Source: Ulva prolifera (lineage: Eukaryota; Chlorophyta; Ulvophyceae; Ulvales; Ulvaceae). Taken from it: a stretch of DNA of 64,000 nt. The stretch covers positions 12,369,967 to 12,433,966 of the forward strand of contig CM041197.1 in assembly GCA_023078555.1 (NCBI GenBank), written 5' to 3'. Both the position numbers and the translations under genes were made by a program. The notes below the pieces were generated by a model, which made no database searches, was not told the DNA's origin, and worked only from the letters and a program-made list of their open reading frames with translations. Shown here piece by piece: positions 39,442-52,824 of the stretch. Each line of letters opens with the position of its first letter. Within the stretch, counting starts at the first letter, position 1.

Positions 39442-42400
39442 GTGGGCACTGTAATTTGGATGCGGAAATCGATCGAATCATCAAAATCTGAGGATGCAGT
39501 GCTGTTCGGAACATGCATAAATGCTAGAATACACCATTTCCGTCGTTTCTGTGACAGATGTATGAGGCTACGGAGCATGCCTGTGCTGCTGAGGTGCACC
39601 TGTGGGCACTGTAATTTGGATGCGGAAAACGATCGAATCATCAAATCTGAGGATGCAGTGCTGTTCGGAACATGCATTAATGCTAGAATACTCCAGCTCC
39701 GTCGTTTCCATGACAGATGTATGAGGCTACGGAGCATGCGTGTGCTGCTGAGGTGCACCTGTGGGCACTGTAATTTGGATACGGAAAACGATCGAATCAT
39801 CAAAATCTGAGCATGCGTGCTGTTCGGAACATGCATAAATGCTAGAATACACCATTTCCGTCGTTTCTGTGACAGATGTATGAGGCTACGGAGCATGCGT
39901 GTGCTGCTGAGGTGCACCTGTGGGCACTGTAATTTGGATGCGGAAAACGATCGAATCATCAAAATCTGAGGATGCAGTGCTGTTCGGAACATGCAGTAAT
40001 GCTAGAATACTCCAGCTCCGTCGTTTCCATGACAGATGTAAGAGGCTAAGGTGCGTGCGCGTCCTGATGAGGTGCACTAGTGCTGCTGAGGTGCACCTGT
40101 GGGCACTGTAATCTGGATGCGGAAAACGATCGAATCATCAAAATCTGAGCATGCAGTGCTGTTCGGAACATGTATAAATGCTAGAAGAGACCAGCTCCTT
40201 CGTTTCCATGACAGATGTATGAGGCTACGGAGCATGCGTGTGCTGCTGAGGTGCACCTGTGGGCACTGTAATTTGGATGCGGAAAACGATCGAATCATCA
40301 AAATCTGAGGATGCAGTGCTGTTCGGAACATGCATTAATGCTAGAATACTCCAGCTCCGTCGTTTCCATGACAGATGTATGAGGCTACGGAGCATGCGTG
40401 TGCTGCTGAGGTGCACCTGTGGGCACTGTAATTTGGATACGGAAAACGATCGAATCATCAAAATCTGAGCATGCGTTGCTGTTCGGAACATGCATAAATG
40501 CTAGAATACACCATTTCCGTCGTTTCTGTGACAGATGTATGAGGCTACGGAGCATGCGTGTGCTGCTGAGGTGCACCTGTGGGCACTGTAATTTGGATGC
40601 GGAAAACGATCGAATCATCAAAATCTGAGGATGCAGTTGCTGTTCGGAACATGCAGTAATGCTAGAATACTCCAGCTCCGTCGTTTCCATGACAGATGTA
40701 AGAGGCTAAGGTGCGTGCGCGTCCTGATGAGGTGCACTAGTGCTGCTGAGGTGCACCTGTGGGCACTGTAATCTGGATGCGGAAAACGATCGAATCATCA
40801 AAATCTGAGCATGCAGTGCTGTTCGGAACATGTATAAATGCTAGAAGAGACCAGCTCCTTCGTTTCCATGACAGATGTATGAGGCTACGGAGCATGCGTG
40901 TGCTGCTGAGGTGCACCTGTGGGCACTGTAATTTGGATGCGGAAAACGATCGAATCATCAAAATCTGAGGATGCAGTGCTGTTCGGAACATGCAGTAATG
41001 CTAGAATACTCCAGCTCCGTCTTTTCCATGACAGATGTAAGAGGCTAAGGTGCGTGCGCGTCCTGATGAGGTGCACTAGTGCTGCTGAGGTGCACCTGTG
41101 GGCACTGTAATCTGGATGCGGAAAACGATCGAATCATCAAAATCTGAGCATGCAGTGCTGTTCGGAACATGTATAAATGCTAGAAGAGACCAGCTCCTTC
41201 GTTTCCATGACAGATGTATGAGGCTACGGAGCATGCGTGTGCTGCTGAGGTGCACCTGTGGGCACTGTAATTTGGATGCGGAAAACGATCGAATCATCAA
41301 AATCTGAGGATGCAGTGCTGTTCGGAACATGCATTAATGCTAGAATAATCCAGCTCCGTCGTTTCCATGACAGATGTAAGAGGCTAAGGTGCGTGCGCGT
41401 CCTGATGAGGTGCACTAGTGCTGCTGAGGTGCACCTGTGGGCACTGTAATTTGGGTGCGGAAAACGATCGAATCATTAAAATCTGAGGATGCAGTGCTGT
41501 TCGGAACATGCATAAATGCTAGAATACACCATTTCCGTCGTTTCTGTGACAGATGTATGAGGCTACGGAGCATGCGTGTGCTGCTGAGGTGCACCTGTGG
41601 GCACTGTAATTTGGATGCGGAAAACGATCGAATCATCAAAATCTGAGCATGCGGTGCTGTTCGGAACATGCATAAATGCTAGAATACACCATTTCCGTCG
41701 TTTCTGTGACAGATGTATGAGGCTACGGAGCATGCGTGTGCTGCTGAGGTGCACCTGTGGGCACTGTAATTTGGATGCGGAAAACGATCGAATCATCAAA
41801 ATCTGAGGATGCAGTGCTGTTCGGAACATGCATTAATGCTAGAATACTCCAGCTCCGTCGTTTCCATGACAGATGTATGAGGCTACGGAGCATGCTGTGC
41901 TGCTGAGGTGCACCTGTGGGCACTGTAATTTGGATGCGGAAAACGATCGAATCATCAAAATCTGAGGATGCAGTGCTGTTCGGAACATGCATTAATGCTA
42001 GAATACTCCAGCTCCGTCGTTTCCATGACAGATGTATGAGGCTACGGAGCATGCGTGTGCTGCTGAGGTGCACCTGTGGGCACTGTAATTTGGATACGGA
42101 AAACGATCGAATCATCAAAATCTGAGCATGCAGTGCTGTTCGGAACATGCATAAATGCTAGAATACACCATTTCCGTCGTTTCTGTGACAGATGTATGAG
42201 GCTACGGAGCATGCGTGTGCTGCTGAGGTGCACCTGTGGGCACTGTAATTTGGATGCGGAAAACGATCGAATCATCAAAATCTGAGGATGCAGTGCTGTT
42301 CGGAACATGCAGTAATGCTAGAATACTCCAGCTCCGTCGTTTCCATGACAGATGTAAGAGGCTAAGGTGCGTGCGCGTCCTGATGAGGTGCACTAGTGCT

Positions 42401-43571
42401 GCTGAGGTGCACCTGTGGGCACTGTAATCTGGATGCGGAAAACGATCGAATCATCAAAATCTGAGCATGCAGTGCTGTTCGGAACATGTATAAATGCTAG
42501 AAGAGACCAGCTCCTTCGTTTCATGACAGATGTATGAGGCTACGGAGCATGCGTGTGCTGCTGAGGTGCACCTGTGGGCACTGTAATTTGGATGCGGAAA
42601 ACGATCGAATCATCAAAATCTGAGGATGCAGTGCTGTTCGGAACATGCATTAATGCTAGAATACTCCAGCTCCGTCGTTTCCATGACAGATGTATGAGGC
42701 TACGGAGCATGCGTGTGCTGCTGAGGTGCACCTGTGGGCACTGTAATTTGGATACGGAAAACGATCGAATCATCAAAATCTGAGCATGCGTTGCTGTTCG
42801 GAACATGCATAAATGCTAGAATACACCATTTCCGTCGTTTCTGTGACAGATGTATGAGGCTACGGAGCATGCGTGTGCTGCTGAGGTGCACCTGTGGGCA
42901 CTGTAATTTGGATGCGGAAAACGATCGAATCATCAAAATCTGAGGATGCAGTGCTGTTCGGAACATGCAGTAATGCTAGAATACTCCAGCTCCGTCGTTT
43001 CCATGACAGATGTAAGAGGCTAAGGTGCGTGCGCGTCCTGATGAGGTGCACTAGTGCTGCTGAGGTGCACCTGTGGGCACTGTAATCTGGATGCGGAAAA
43101 CGATCGAATCATCAAAATCTGAGCATGCAGTGCTGTTCGGAACATGTATAAATGCTAGAAGAGACCAGCTCCTTCGTTTCCATGACAGATGTATGAGGCT
43201 ACGGAGCATGCGTGTGCTGCTGAGGTGCACCTGTGGGCACTGTAATTTGGATGCGGAAAACGATCGAATCATCAAAATCTGAGGATGCAGTGCTGTTCGG
43301 AACATGCAGTAATGCTAGAATACTCCAGCTCCGTCGTTTCCATGACAGATGTAAGAGGCTAAGGTGCGTGCGCGTCCTGATGAGGTGCACTAGTGCTGCT
43401 GAGGTGCACCTGTGGGCACTGTAATCTGGATGCGGAAAACGATCGAATCATCAAAATCTGAGCATGCAGTGCTGTTCGGAACATGTATAAATGCTAGAAG
43501 ACACCAGTTCCGTCGTTTCTGTGACAGATGTATGAGGCTACGGAGCATGCGTGTGCTGCTGAGGTGCACCT
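39442..43571 (+). repeat. Composite HOR unit 3, at least 4,130 bp, closing block not reached
   Basis: The unit has the standard opening (i1M j k b c j k b c b c d e f), then j j k b c j k b c b and a hybrid c monomer at 43,412. The paired j j at 41,757 and 41,916 is unique; the first ends gcatgctgtg, one base short. Two k monomers, near 38,518 in the previous unit and near 42,130 here, have gcagtgctg instead of gcgttgctg. The order continues as d e f g h into the indel-rich segment, so the true end of this unit is obscured. Confidence 0.8.
43412..43571 (+). repeat. Hybrid c/A monomer at the edge of the clean domain
   Basis: The unit starts as a normal type c (tctggatgcgg, gtataaatg, tagaaga), then changes to caccagttccg...tttctgtgac, which is essentially an A tail. 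The sequence cagttccg is a mosaic of cagctccg and catttccg. The next monomer (from 43,572) is the first clean-side unit with the aagttgg head typical of the 3' subfamily, and indels become frequent right after it. Confidence 0.8.
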
Positions 43572-46500
43572 GTGGGCACTGTAAGTTGGATGCGGGAAAA
43601 CGATCGAATCATCAAAATCTGAGGATGCAGTGCTGTTCGGAACATGCATTAATGCTAGAATAATCCAGCTCCGTCGTTTCCATGACAGATGTAAGAGGCT
43701 AAGGTGCGTGCGCGTCCTGATGAGGTGCACTAGTGCTGCTGAGGTGCACCTGTGGGCACTGTAATTTGGGTGCGGAAAACGATCGAATCATTAAAATCTG
43801 AGGATGCAGTGCTGTTCGGAACATGCATAATGCTAGAATACACCATTTCCGTCGTTTTCTGTGACAGATGTATGAGGCTACGGAGCATGCGTGTGCTGCT
43901 GAGGTGCACCTGTGGGCACTGTAATTTGGATGCGGAAAACGATCGAATCATCAAAATCTGAGCATGCGGTGCTGTTCGGAACATGCATAATGCTAGAATA
44001 CACCATTTCCGTCGTTTCTGTGACATGTATGAGGCTACGGAGCATGCGTGTGCTGCTGAGGTGCACCTGTGGGCACTGTAATTTGGGATGCGGAAAACGA
44101 TCGAATCATCAAAATCTGAGGATGCAGTGCTGTTCGGAACATGCATTAATGCTAGAATACTCCAGCTCCGTCGTTTCCATGACAATGTAGAGGCTAAGGT
44201 GCGTGCGCGTCCTGATGAGGTGCACTTGTGCTGCTGAGGTGCACCTGTGGGCACTGTAATTGGGTGCGGAAAACGATCGAATCATTAAATCTGAGGATGC
44301 AGTGCTGTTCGGAACATGCATAAATGCTAGAATACACCATTTCCGTCGTTTCTGAGACAGATGTATGAGGCTACGGAGCATGCGTGTGCTGCTGAGGTGC
44401 ACCTGTGGGCACTGTAAGTTGGATGCGGAAAACGATCGAATCATTAAAATCTGAGGATGCAGTGCTGTTCGGAACATGCATAAATGCTAGAATACTACCA
44501 GCTCCGTCGTTCCATGGACAGATGTATGAGGCTACGGAGCATTGCGTGTGCTGCTGAGGTGCACCTGTGGGCACTGTAATTTGGATGCGGAAAAGCGATC
44601 GAATCATCAAAATCTGAGGATGCAGTGCTGTTCGGAACATGCATAATGCTAGAATACACCATTTCCGTCGTTTTCTGTGACAGATGTATGAGGCTACGGA
44701 GCATGCGTGTGCTGCTGAGGTGCACCTGTGGGCACTGTAATTTGGATGCGGAAAACGATCGAATCATCAAAATCTGAGGATGCAGTGCTGTTCGGAACAT
44801 GCATTAATGCTAGAATACTCCAGCTCCGTCGTTTCCATGACAGATGTATGAGGCTACGGAGCATGCGTGTGCTGCTGAGGTGCACCTGTGGGCACTGTAA
44901 TTTGGATGCGGAAAACGATCGAATCATCAAAATCTGAGCATGCAGTTGCTGTTCGGAACATGCATAAATGCTAGAATACACCATTTCCGTCGTTTCTGTG
45001 ACAGATGTATGAGGCTACGGAGCATGCGTGTGCTGCTGAGGTGCACCTGTGGGCACTGTAATTTGGATGCGGAAAACGATCGAATCATCAAAATCTGAGG
45101 ATGCAGTGCTGTTCGGAACATGCAGTAATGCTAGAATACTCCAGCTCCGTCGTTTCCATGACAGATGTAAGAGGCTAAGGTGCGTGCGCGTCCTGATGAG
45201 GTGCACTAGTGCTGCTGAGGTGCACCTGTGGGCACTGTAATCTGGATGCGGAAAACGATCGAATCATCAAAATCTGAGCATGCAGTGCTGTTCGGAACAT
45301 GCATAAATGCTAGAATACACCATTTCCGTCGTTTCTGTGACAGATGTATGAGGCTACGGAGCATGCGTGTGCTGCTGAGGTGCACCTGTGGGGCACTGTA
45401 ATTTGGATGCGGAAAACGATCGAATCATCAAAATCTGAGGATGCAGTGCTGTTCGGAACATGCAGTAATGCTAGAATACTCCAGCTCCGTCGTTTCCATG
45501 ACAGATGTAATGAGGCTACGGAGCATGCGTGTGCTGCTGAGGTGCACCCTGTGGGCACTGTAATTTGGATGCGGAAAACGATCGAATCATCAAAATCTGA
45601 GCATGCGTTGCTGTTCGGAACATGCATAAATGCTAGAATACACCATTTCCGTCGTTTCTGTGACAGATGTATGAGGCTACGGAGCATGCGTGTGCTGCTG
45701 AGGTGCACCTGTGGGCACTGTAAGTTGGATGCGGAAAACGATCGAATCATCAAAATCTGAGGATGCAGTGCTGTTCAGAACATGCAGTAATGCTAGAATA
45801 CTCCAGCTCCGTCGTTTCATGACAGATGTAAGAGGCTAAGGTGCGTGCGCGTCCTGATGAGGTGCACTAGTGCTGCTGAGGTGCACCTGTGGGCACTGTA
45901 ATCTGGATGCGGAAAACGATCGAATCATCAAAATCTGAGCATGCAGTGCTGTTCGGAACATGTATAAATGCTAGAAGAGACCAGCTCCTTCGTTTCCATG
46001 ACAGATGTATGAGGCTACGGAGCATGCGTGTGCTGCTGAGGTGCACCTGTGGGCACTGTAATTTGGATGCGGAAAACGATCGAATCATCAAAATCTGAGG
46101 ATGCAGTGCTGTTCGGAACATGCAGTAATGCTAGAATACTCCAGCTCCGTCGTTTCCATGACAGATGTAAGAGGCTAAGGTGCGTGCGCGTCCTGATGAG
46201 GTGCACTAGTGCTGCTGAGGTGCACCTGTGGGCACTGTAATCTGGATGCGGAAAACGATCGAATCATCAAAATCTGAGCATGCAGTGCTGTTCGGAACAT
46301 GTATAAATGCTAGAAGAGACCAGCTCCTTCGTTTCCATGACAGATGTATGAGGCTACGGAGCATGCGTGTGCTGCTGAGGTGCACCTGTGGGCACTGTAA
46401 TTTGGATGCGGAAAACGATCGAATCATCAAAATCTGAGCAGTGCGGTGCTGTTCGGAATATGCATAAATGCTAGAATACACCATTTCCGTCGTTTCTGTG

Positions 46501-49500
46501 ACAGATGTATGAGGCTACGGAGCATGCGTGTGCTGCTGAGGTGCACCTGTGGGCACTGTAATTGGATGCGGAAAACGATCGAATCATCAAAATCTGAGGA
46601 TGCAGTGCTGTTCGGAACATGTCAGTAATGCTAGAATACTCCAGCTCCGTCGTTTCCATGACAGATGTAAGAGGCTAAGGTGCGTGCGCGTCCTGATGAG
46701 GTGCACTTGTGCTGCTGAGGTGCACCTGTGGGCACTGTAATTTGGGTGCGGAAAAACGATCGAATCATTAAAATCTGAGCATGCAGTGCTGTTCGGAACA
46801 TGCATAAATGCTAGAATACACCATTTGCCGTCGTTTCTGTGACAGATGTATGAGGCTACGGAGCATGCGTGTGCTGCTGAGGTTGCACCTGTGGGCACTG
46901 TAAGTTTGGTGGCGGAAAACGATCGAATCATTAAAAATCTGAGGATGCAGTGCTGTTCCGGAACATGCAGTAAATGCTAGAATACCCCATTTCCGTCGTT
47001 TCTGTGACAGGATTAGAGGCTACGGAGGCAGGCGTGTGCTGCTGAGGTGCACCTGTGGGCACTGTAATTTGGATGCGGAAAATCGATCGAATCATCAAAA
47101 TCTGAGATGCAGTGCTGTTCGGAACATGCATAAATGCTAGAATACACCCATTTCCGTCGTTTCTGTGACAGATGTATGAGGGCTACGGAGCATGCGTGTG
47201 CTGCTGAGGGTGCACCTGTGGCACTGTAATTTGGATTGCGGAAAAACGATCGAATCATCAAAATCTGAGGCATGCAGTTGCTGTTCGGAACATGTCATAA
47301 TGCTAGAATACTCCAGCTCCGTCGTTTCCATGACAGATGTATGAGGCTACGGAGCATGCGTGTGCTGCTGAGGTGCACCTGTGGGCACTGTAATTTGGGA
47401 TAGCGGAAAACGATCGAATCATCAAAATCTGAGCATGCAGTTGCTGTTCGGAACATGCATAAATGCTAGAATACACCATTTCCGTCGTTTCTGTGACAGA
47501 TGTATGAGGCTACGGAGCATGCGTGTGCTGCTGAGGTGCACCTGTGGGCACTGTAATCTGGATGCGGAAAACGATCGAATCATCAAAATCTGAGGCATGC
47601 AGTGCTGTTCGGAACCTGTAGTAATGCTAGAAGAGACCAGCTCCGTCGTTTCCATGACAGATGTAAAGGCTAGTAGGCTAGTCCTGAGCAGGTGCACGTG
47701 TGCTGCTGAGGTGCACCTGTGGGCACTGTAATTTGGATGCGGAAATCGATCGAATCATCAAAATCTGAGGATGCAGTGCTGTTCGGAACATGCATAAATG
47801 CTAGAATACACCATTTCCGTCGTTCTGTGACAGATGTATGAGGCTACGGAGCATGCGTGTGCTGCTGAGGTGCACCTGTGGGCACTGTAAGTTGGATGCG
47901 GAAAACGATCGAATCATCAAAATCTGAGGATGCAGTGCTGTTCAAAACATGCATTAATGCTAGAATACTCCAGCTCCGTCGTTTCCATGACAGATGTAAG
48001 AGGCTAAGGTGCGTGCGCGTCCTGATGAGGTGCACTTGTGCTGCTGAGGTGCACCTGTGGGCACTGTAATTTGGGTGCGGAAAACGATCGAATCATTAAA
48101 ATCTGAGCATGCAGTGCTGTTCGGAACATGCATAAATGCTAGAATACACCATTTCCGTCGTTTCTGTGACAGATTGTATGAGGCTACGGAGCATGCGTGT
48201 GCTGCTGAGGTGCACCTGTGGGCACTGTAAGTTGGATGCGGAAACGATCGAATCATCAAAATCTGAGGATGCAGTGCTGTTCGGAACATGCATTAATGCT
48301 AGAATACTCCAGCTCCGTCGTTTCCATGACAGATGTAAGAGGCTAAGGTGCGTGCGCGTCCTGATGAGGTGCACTTGTGCTGCTGAGGTGCACCTGTGGG
48401 CACTGTAATTTGGATACGGAAAACGATCGAATCATCAAAATCTGAGCATGCAGTGTCGGACTTCGGAACATGTATAATGCTAGATAACCATTCCGTCGTT
48501 TCTGTGACAGATGGATGAGGCTACGGAGCATGTGTGTGCTGCTGAGGTGCACCTGTGGGCACTGTAATCTGGGATGCGGAAAGATCGAATCATCAAAATC
48601 TGAGCATGCAGTGCTGTTCGGAACATGTAAATGCTAAAAGACCAGCTCCTTCGTTTNCGGAAACGATCGAATCATCAAATCTGGCATGCAGTGCTGTTCG
48701 GAACATGTATAAATGCTAGAAGAAGACCAGCTCCTTTTTCCATGACAGATGTATGAGGCTACGGAGCATGCGTGTGCTGCTGAGGTGCACCTGTGGGGCA
48801 CTGTAATTTGGATGCGGAAAACGATCGAATCATCAAAATCTGAGCATGCGGTGCTGTTCGGAACATGCATAATGCTAGAATACACCATTTTCCGTTCGTT
48901 TCTGTGACAGATGTATGAGGCTACGGAGCATGCGTGTGCTGCTGAGGTGCACTGTGGGCACTGTAATTTGGATGCGGAAAACGATCGAATTCATCAAAAT
49001 CTGAGGATGCAGTGGCGGTTCGGAACATGTAGTAATGCTAGAATAATCCAGCTCCTTCGTTTCCATGACAGATGTAAGAGGCTAAGGTGCGTGCGCGTCC
49101 TGATGAGGTGCACTTGTGCTGCTGAGGTTGCACCTGTGGGCACTGTAATTTGGAGTGCGGAAACGATCGAATCATTAAAATCTGAGCATGCAGTGCTGTT
49201 CGGAACATGCATAAATGCTAGAATACACCATTTCCGTCGTTTCTGTGACAGATGTATGAGGCTACGGAGCATGCGTGTGCTGCTGAGGTGCACCTGTGGG
49301 CACTGTAATTTGGATGCGGAAAACGATCGAATCATCAAAATCTGAGGATGCAGTGCTGTTCGGAACATGCAGTAATGCTAGAATACTCCAGCTCCGTCGT
49401 TTCCTGACAGATGTAAGAGGCTAAGGTGCGTGCTCCCTGATTAGGTGCACTTTGTGCTGCTGAGGTGCACCTGTGGGCACTGTAATTTGGGTGCGGAAAA

Positions 49501-49640
49501 CGATCGAATCATTAAATCTGAGCAGCAGTGCTGTTCGGAACATGCATAAATGCTAGAATACACCATTTCCGTCGTTTCTGTGACAGATGTATGAGCTACG
49601 GAGCATGCCGTGTGCTGCTGAGGTGCACCTGTGGCACTGT
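43572..49640 (+). repeat. Indel-rich transition segment between two subfamilies
   Basis: The first part keeps the composite HOR order (d e f g h from 43,572, with the h marker ctgagac near 44,354). The gaatatgc type f recurs near 46,456, again after c b c. Scattered aagttgg heads appear near 43,582, 44,416, 45,722 and 46,902, and from about 47,889 they mark the long monomers regularly. Single-base indels are dense throughout. A short irregular stretch at 47,660-47,700 replaces the usual aaggtgcgtgcgcgtcctg with a scrambled version, and 48,450-48,500 is badly degraded. I see no non-satellite insertion. Confidence 0.8.
48657..48657. other. Single ambiguous base n at an out-of-phase join
   Basis: This is the only ambiguous base in the window. 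On its left a type-c monomer stops at ctccttcgttt; on its right the sequence resumes at cggaaacgatcg. Relative to the consensus, about 74 bp (the rest of the tail and the head of the next unit) are missing. The register of the array breaks here. Both flanks are type c and both carry several indels. I read it as a contig or read join rather than a natural deletion. Confidence 0.85.
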
Positions 49641-51162
49641 AAGTTGGATGCGGAAAACGATCGAATCATCAAAATCTGAGGATGCAGTGCTGTTCGGACA
49701 TGCATTAATGCTAGAATACTCCAGCTCCGTCGTTTCCATGACAGATGTAAGAGGCTAAGGTGCGTGCGCGTCCTGCTGAGGTGCACTTGTGCTGCTGAGG
49801 TGCACCTGTGGGCACTGTAATTGGGTGCGGAAAACGATCGAATCATCAAATCTGAGCATGCAGTGCTGTTCGGAACATGGCATAAATGCTAGAATACACC
49901 ATTTCCGTCGTTTCTGTGACAGATGTATGAGGCTACGGAGCATGCGTGTGCTGCTGAGGTGCACCTGTGGGCACTGTAAGTTGGATGCGGAAAACGATCG
50001 AATCATCAAAATCTGAGGATGCAGTGCTGTTCGGAACATGCATTAATGCTAGAATACTCCAGCTCCGTCGTTTCCATGACAGATGTAAGAGGCTAAGGTG
50101 CGTGCGCGTCCTGATGAGGTGCACTTGTGCTGCTGTAGGTGCCCTGTGGGCACTGTAATTTGGGTGCGGAAAAACGATCGAATCATTAAATCTGAGCATG
50201 CAGTGCTGTTCGGAACATGCATAAATGCTAGAATACACCATTTCCGTCGTTTCCTGTGACAGATGTATGAGGCTACGGAGCATGCGTGTGCTGCTGAGGT
50301 GCACCTGTGGGCACTGTAAGTTGGATGCGGAAAACGATCGAATCATCAAAATCTGAGGATGCAGTGCTGGTTCGAAAACATGCATTAATGCTAGAATACT
50401 CCAGCTCCGTCGTTTCCATGACAGATGTAAGAGGCTAAGGTGCGTGCGCGTCCTGATGAGGTGCACTTGTGCTGCTGAGGTGCACCTGTGGGCACTGTAA
50501 TTTGGGTGCGGAAAACGATCGAATCATAAAATCTGAGCATGCAGTGCTGTTCGGAACATGCATAAATGCTAGAATACACCATTTCCGTCGTTTCTGTGAC
50601 AGATGTATGAGGCTACGGAGCATGCGTGTGCTGCTGAGGTGCACCTGTGGGCACTGTAAGTTGGATGCGGAAAACGATCGAATCATCAAATCTGAGGATG
50701 CAGTGCTGTTCGGAACATGCATTAATGCTAGAATACTCCAGCTCCGTCGTTTCCATGACAGATGTAAGAGGCTAAGGTGCGTGCGCGTCCTGATGAGGTG
50801 CACTTGTGCTGCTGAGGTGCACCTGTGGGCACTGTAATTGGGTGCGGAAAACGATCGAATCATTAAAATCTGAGCATGCAGTGCTGTTCGGAACATGCAT
50901 AAATGCTAGAATACACCATTTCCGTCGTTTCTGTGACAGATGTATGAGGCTACGGAGCATGCGTGTGCTGCTGAGGTGCACCTGTGGGCACTGTAAGTTG
51001 GATGCGGAAAACGATCGAATCATCAAAATCTGAGGATGCAGTGCTGTTCGGAACATGCAGTAATGCTAGAATACTCCAGCTCCGTCGTTTCCATGACAGA
51101 TGTAAGAGGCTAAGGTGCGTGCGCGTCCTGCTGAGGTGCACTTGTGCTGCTGAGGTGCACCT
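49641..51162 (+). repeat. 339-bp dimer run, l + v
   Basis: Long monomers with the aagttgg head alternate with short monomers with the gggtgcgg head and A tail. The aagttgg marks fall near 49,640, 49,977, 50,317, 50,658 and 50,995, spaced 337-341 bp, as expected for 179 + 160. All long units here end in acttgtg rather than actagtg. This is the simplest HOR in the window and the base pattern of the 3' subfamily. Confidence 0.85.
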
Positions 51163-52824
51163 GTGGGCACTGTAATTTGGGTGCGGAAAACGATCGAATC
51201 ATCAAAATCTGAGCATGCAGTGCTGTTCGGAACATGCATAAATGCTAGAATACACCGTTTCCGTCGTTTCTGTGACAGATGTATGAGGCTACGGAGCATG
51301 CGTGTGCTGCTGAGGTGCACCTGTGGCACTGTAAGTTGGATGCGGAAAACGATCGAATCATCAAAATCTGAGCATGCAGTGCTGTTCGGAACATGTATAA
51401 ATGCTAGAATAGACCAGCTCCGTCGTTTCCATGACAGATGTATGAGGCTACGGAGCATGCGTTGTGCTGCTGAGGTGCACCTGTGGGCACTGTAATTTGG
51501 ATGCGGAAAACGATCGAATCATCAAAATCTGAGCATGCGGTGCTGTTCGGAACATGCATAAATGCTAGAATACACCATTTCCGTCGTTTCTGTGACAGAT
51601 GTATGAGGCTACGGAGCATGCGTGTGCTGCTGAGGTGCACCTGTGGGCACTGTAAGTTGGATGCGGAAAACGATCGAATCATCAAAATCTGAGGATGCAG
51701 TGCTGTTCGGAACATGCATTAATGCTAGAATACTCCAGCTCCGTCGTTTCCATGACAGATGTAAGAGGCTAAGGTGCGTGCGCGTCCTGATGAGGTGCAC
51801 TTGTGCTGCTGAGGTGCACCTGTGGGCACTGTAATTTGGGTGCGGAAAACGATCGAATCATTAAAATCTGAGCATGCAGTGCTGTTCGGAACATGCATAA
51901 ATGCTAGAATACACCATTTCCGTCGTTTCTGTGACAGATGTATGAGGCTACGGAGCATGCGTGTGCTGCTGAGGTGCAACCTGTGGGCACTGTAATTTGG
52001 ATGCGGAAAACGATCGAATCATCAAAATCTGAGGATGCAGTGCTGTTCGGAACATGCATTAATGCTAGAATACTCCAGCTCCGTCGTTTCCATGACAGAT
52101 GTAAGAGGCTAAGGTGCGTGCGCGTCCTGCTGAGGTGCACTTGTGCTGCTGAGGTGCACCTGTGGGCACTGTAATTTGGGTGCGGAAGAAACGATCGAAT
52201 CATCAAAATCTGAGCATGCAGTGCTGTTCGGAACATGAATAAATGCTAGAATACACCATTTCCGTCGTTTCTGTGACAGATGTATGAGGCTACGGAGCAT
52301 GCGTGTGCTGCTGAGGTGCACCTGTGGGCACTGTAATTTGGATGCGGAAAACGATCGAATCATCAAAATCTGAGCATGCAGTGCTGTTCGGAACATGTAT
52401 AAATGCTAGAAGAGACCAGCTCCTTCGTTTCCATGACAGATGTATGAGGCTACGGAGCATGCGTGTGCTGCTGAGGTGCACCTGTGGGCACTGTAATTTG
52501 GGATGCGGAAAACGATCGAATCATCAAAATCTGAGCATGCAGGTGCTGTTCGGAACATGCATAAATGCTAGAATACACCATTTCCGTCGTTTCTGTGACA
52601 GATGTATGAGGCTACGGAGCATGCGTGTGCTGCTGAGGTGCACCTGTGGGCACTGTAAGTTGGATGCGGAAAACGATCGAATCATCAAATCTGAGGATGC
52701 AGTGCTGTTCGGAACATGCAGTAATGCTAGAATACTCCAGCTCCGTCGTTTCCATGACAGATGTAAGAGGCTAAGGTGCGTTGCGCGTCCTGATGAGGTG
52801 CACTTGTGCTGCTGAGGTGCACCT

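Noticed and set aside
47655-47705. Scrambled end aaaggctagtaggctagtcctgagcagg as a possible insertion or foreign joint
   Set aside because: Length and landmarks still match a long-unit end, and it lies in the indel-rich segment. It is better explained by consensus error than by an inserted element.
52230-52245. Polyadenylation-like AATAAA in gaataaatg
   Set aside because: It is a single private base change (gcataaatg to gaataaatg) in one monomer, with no gene context.
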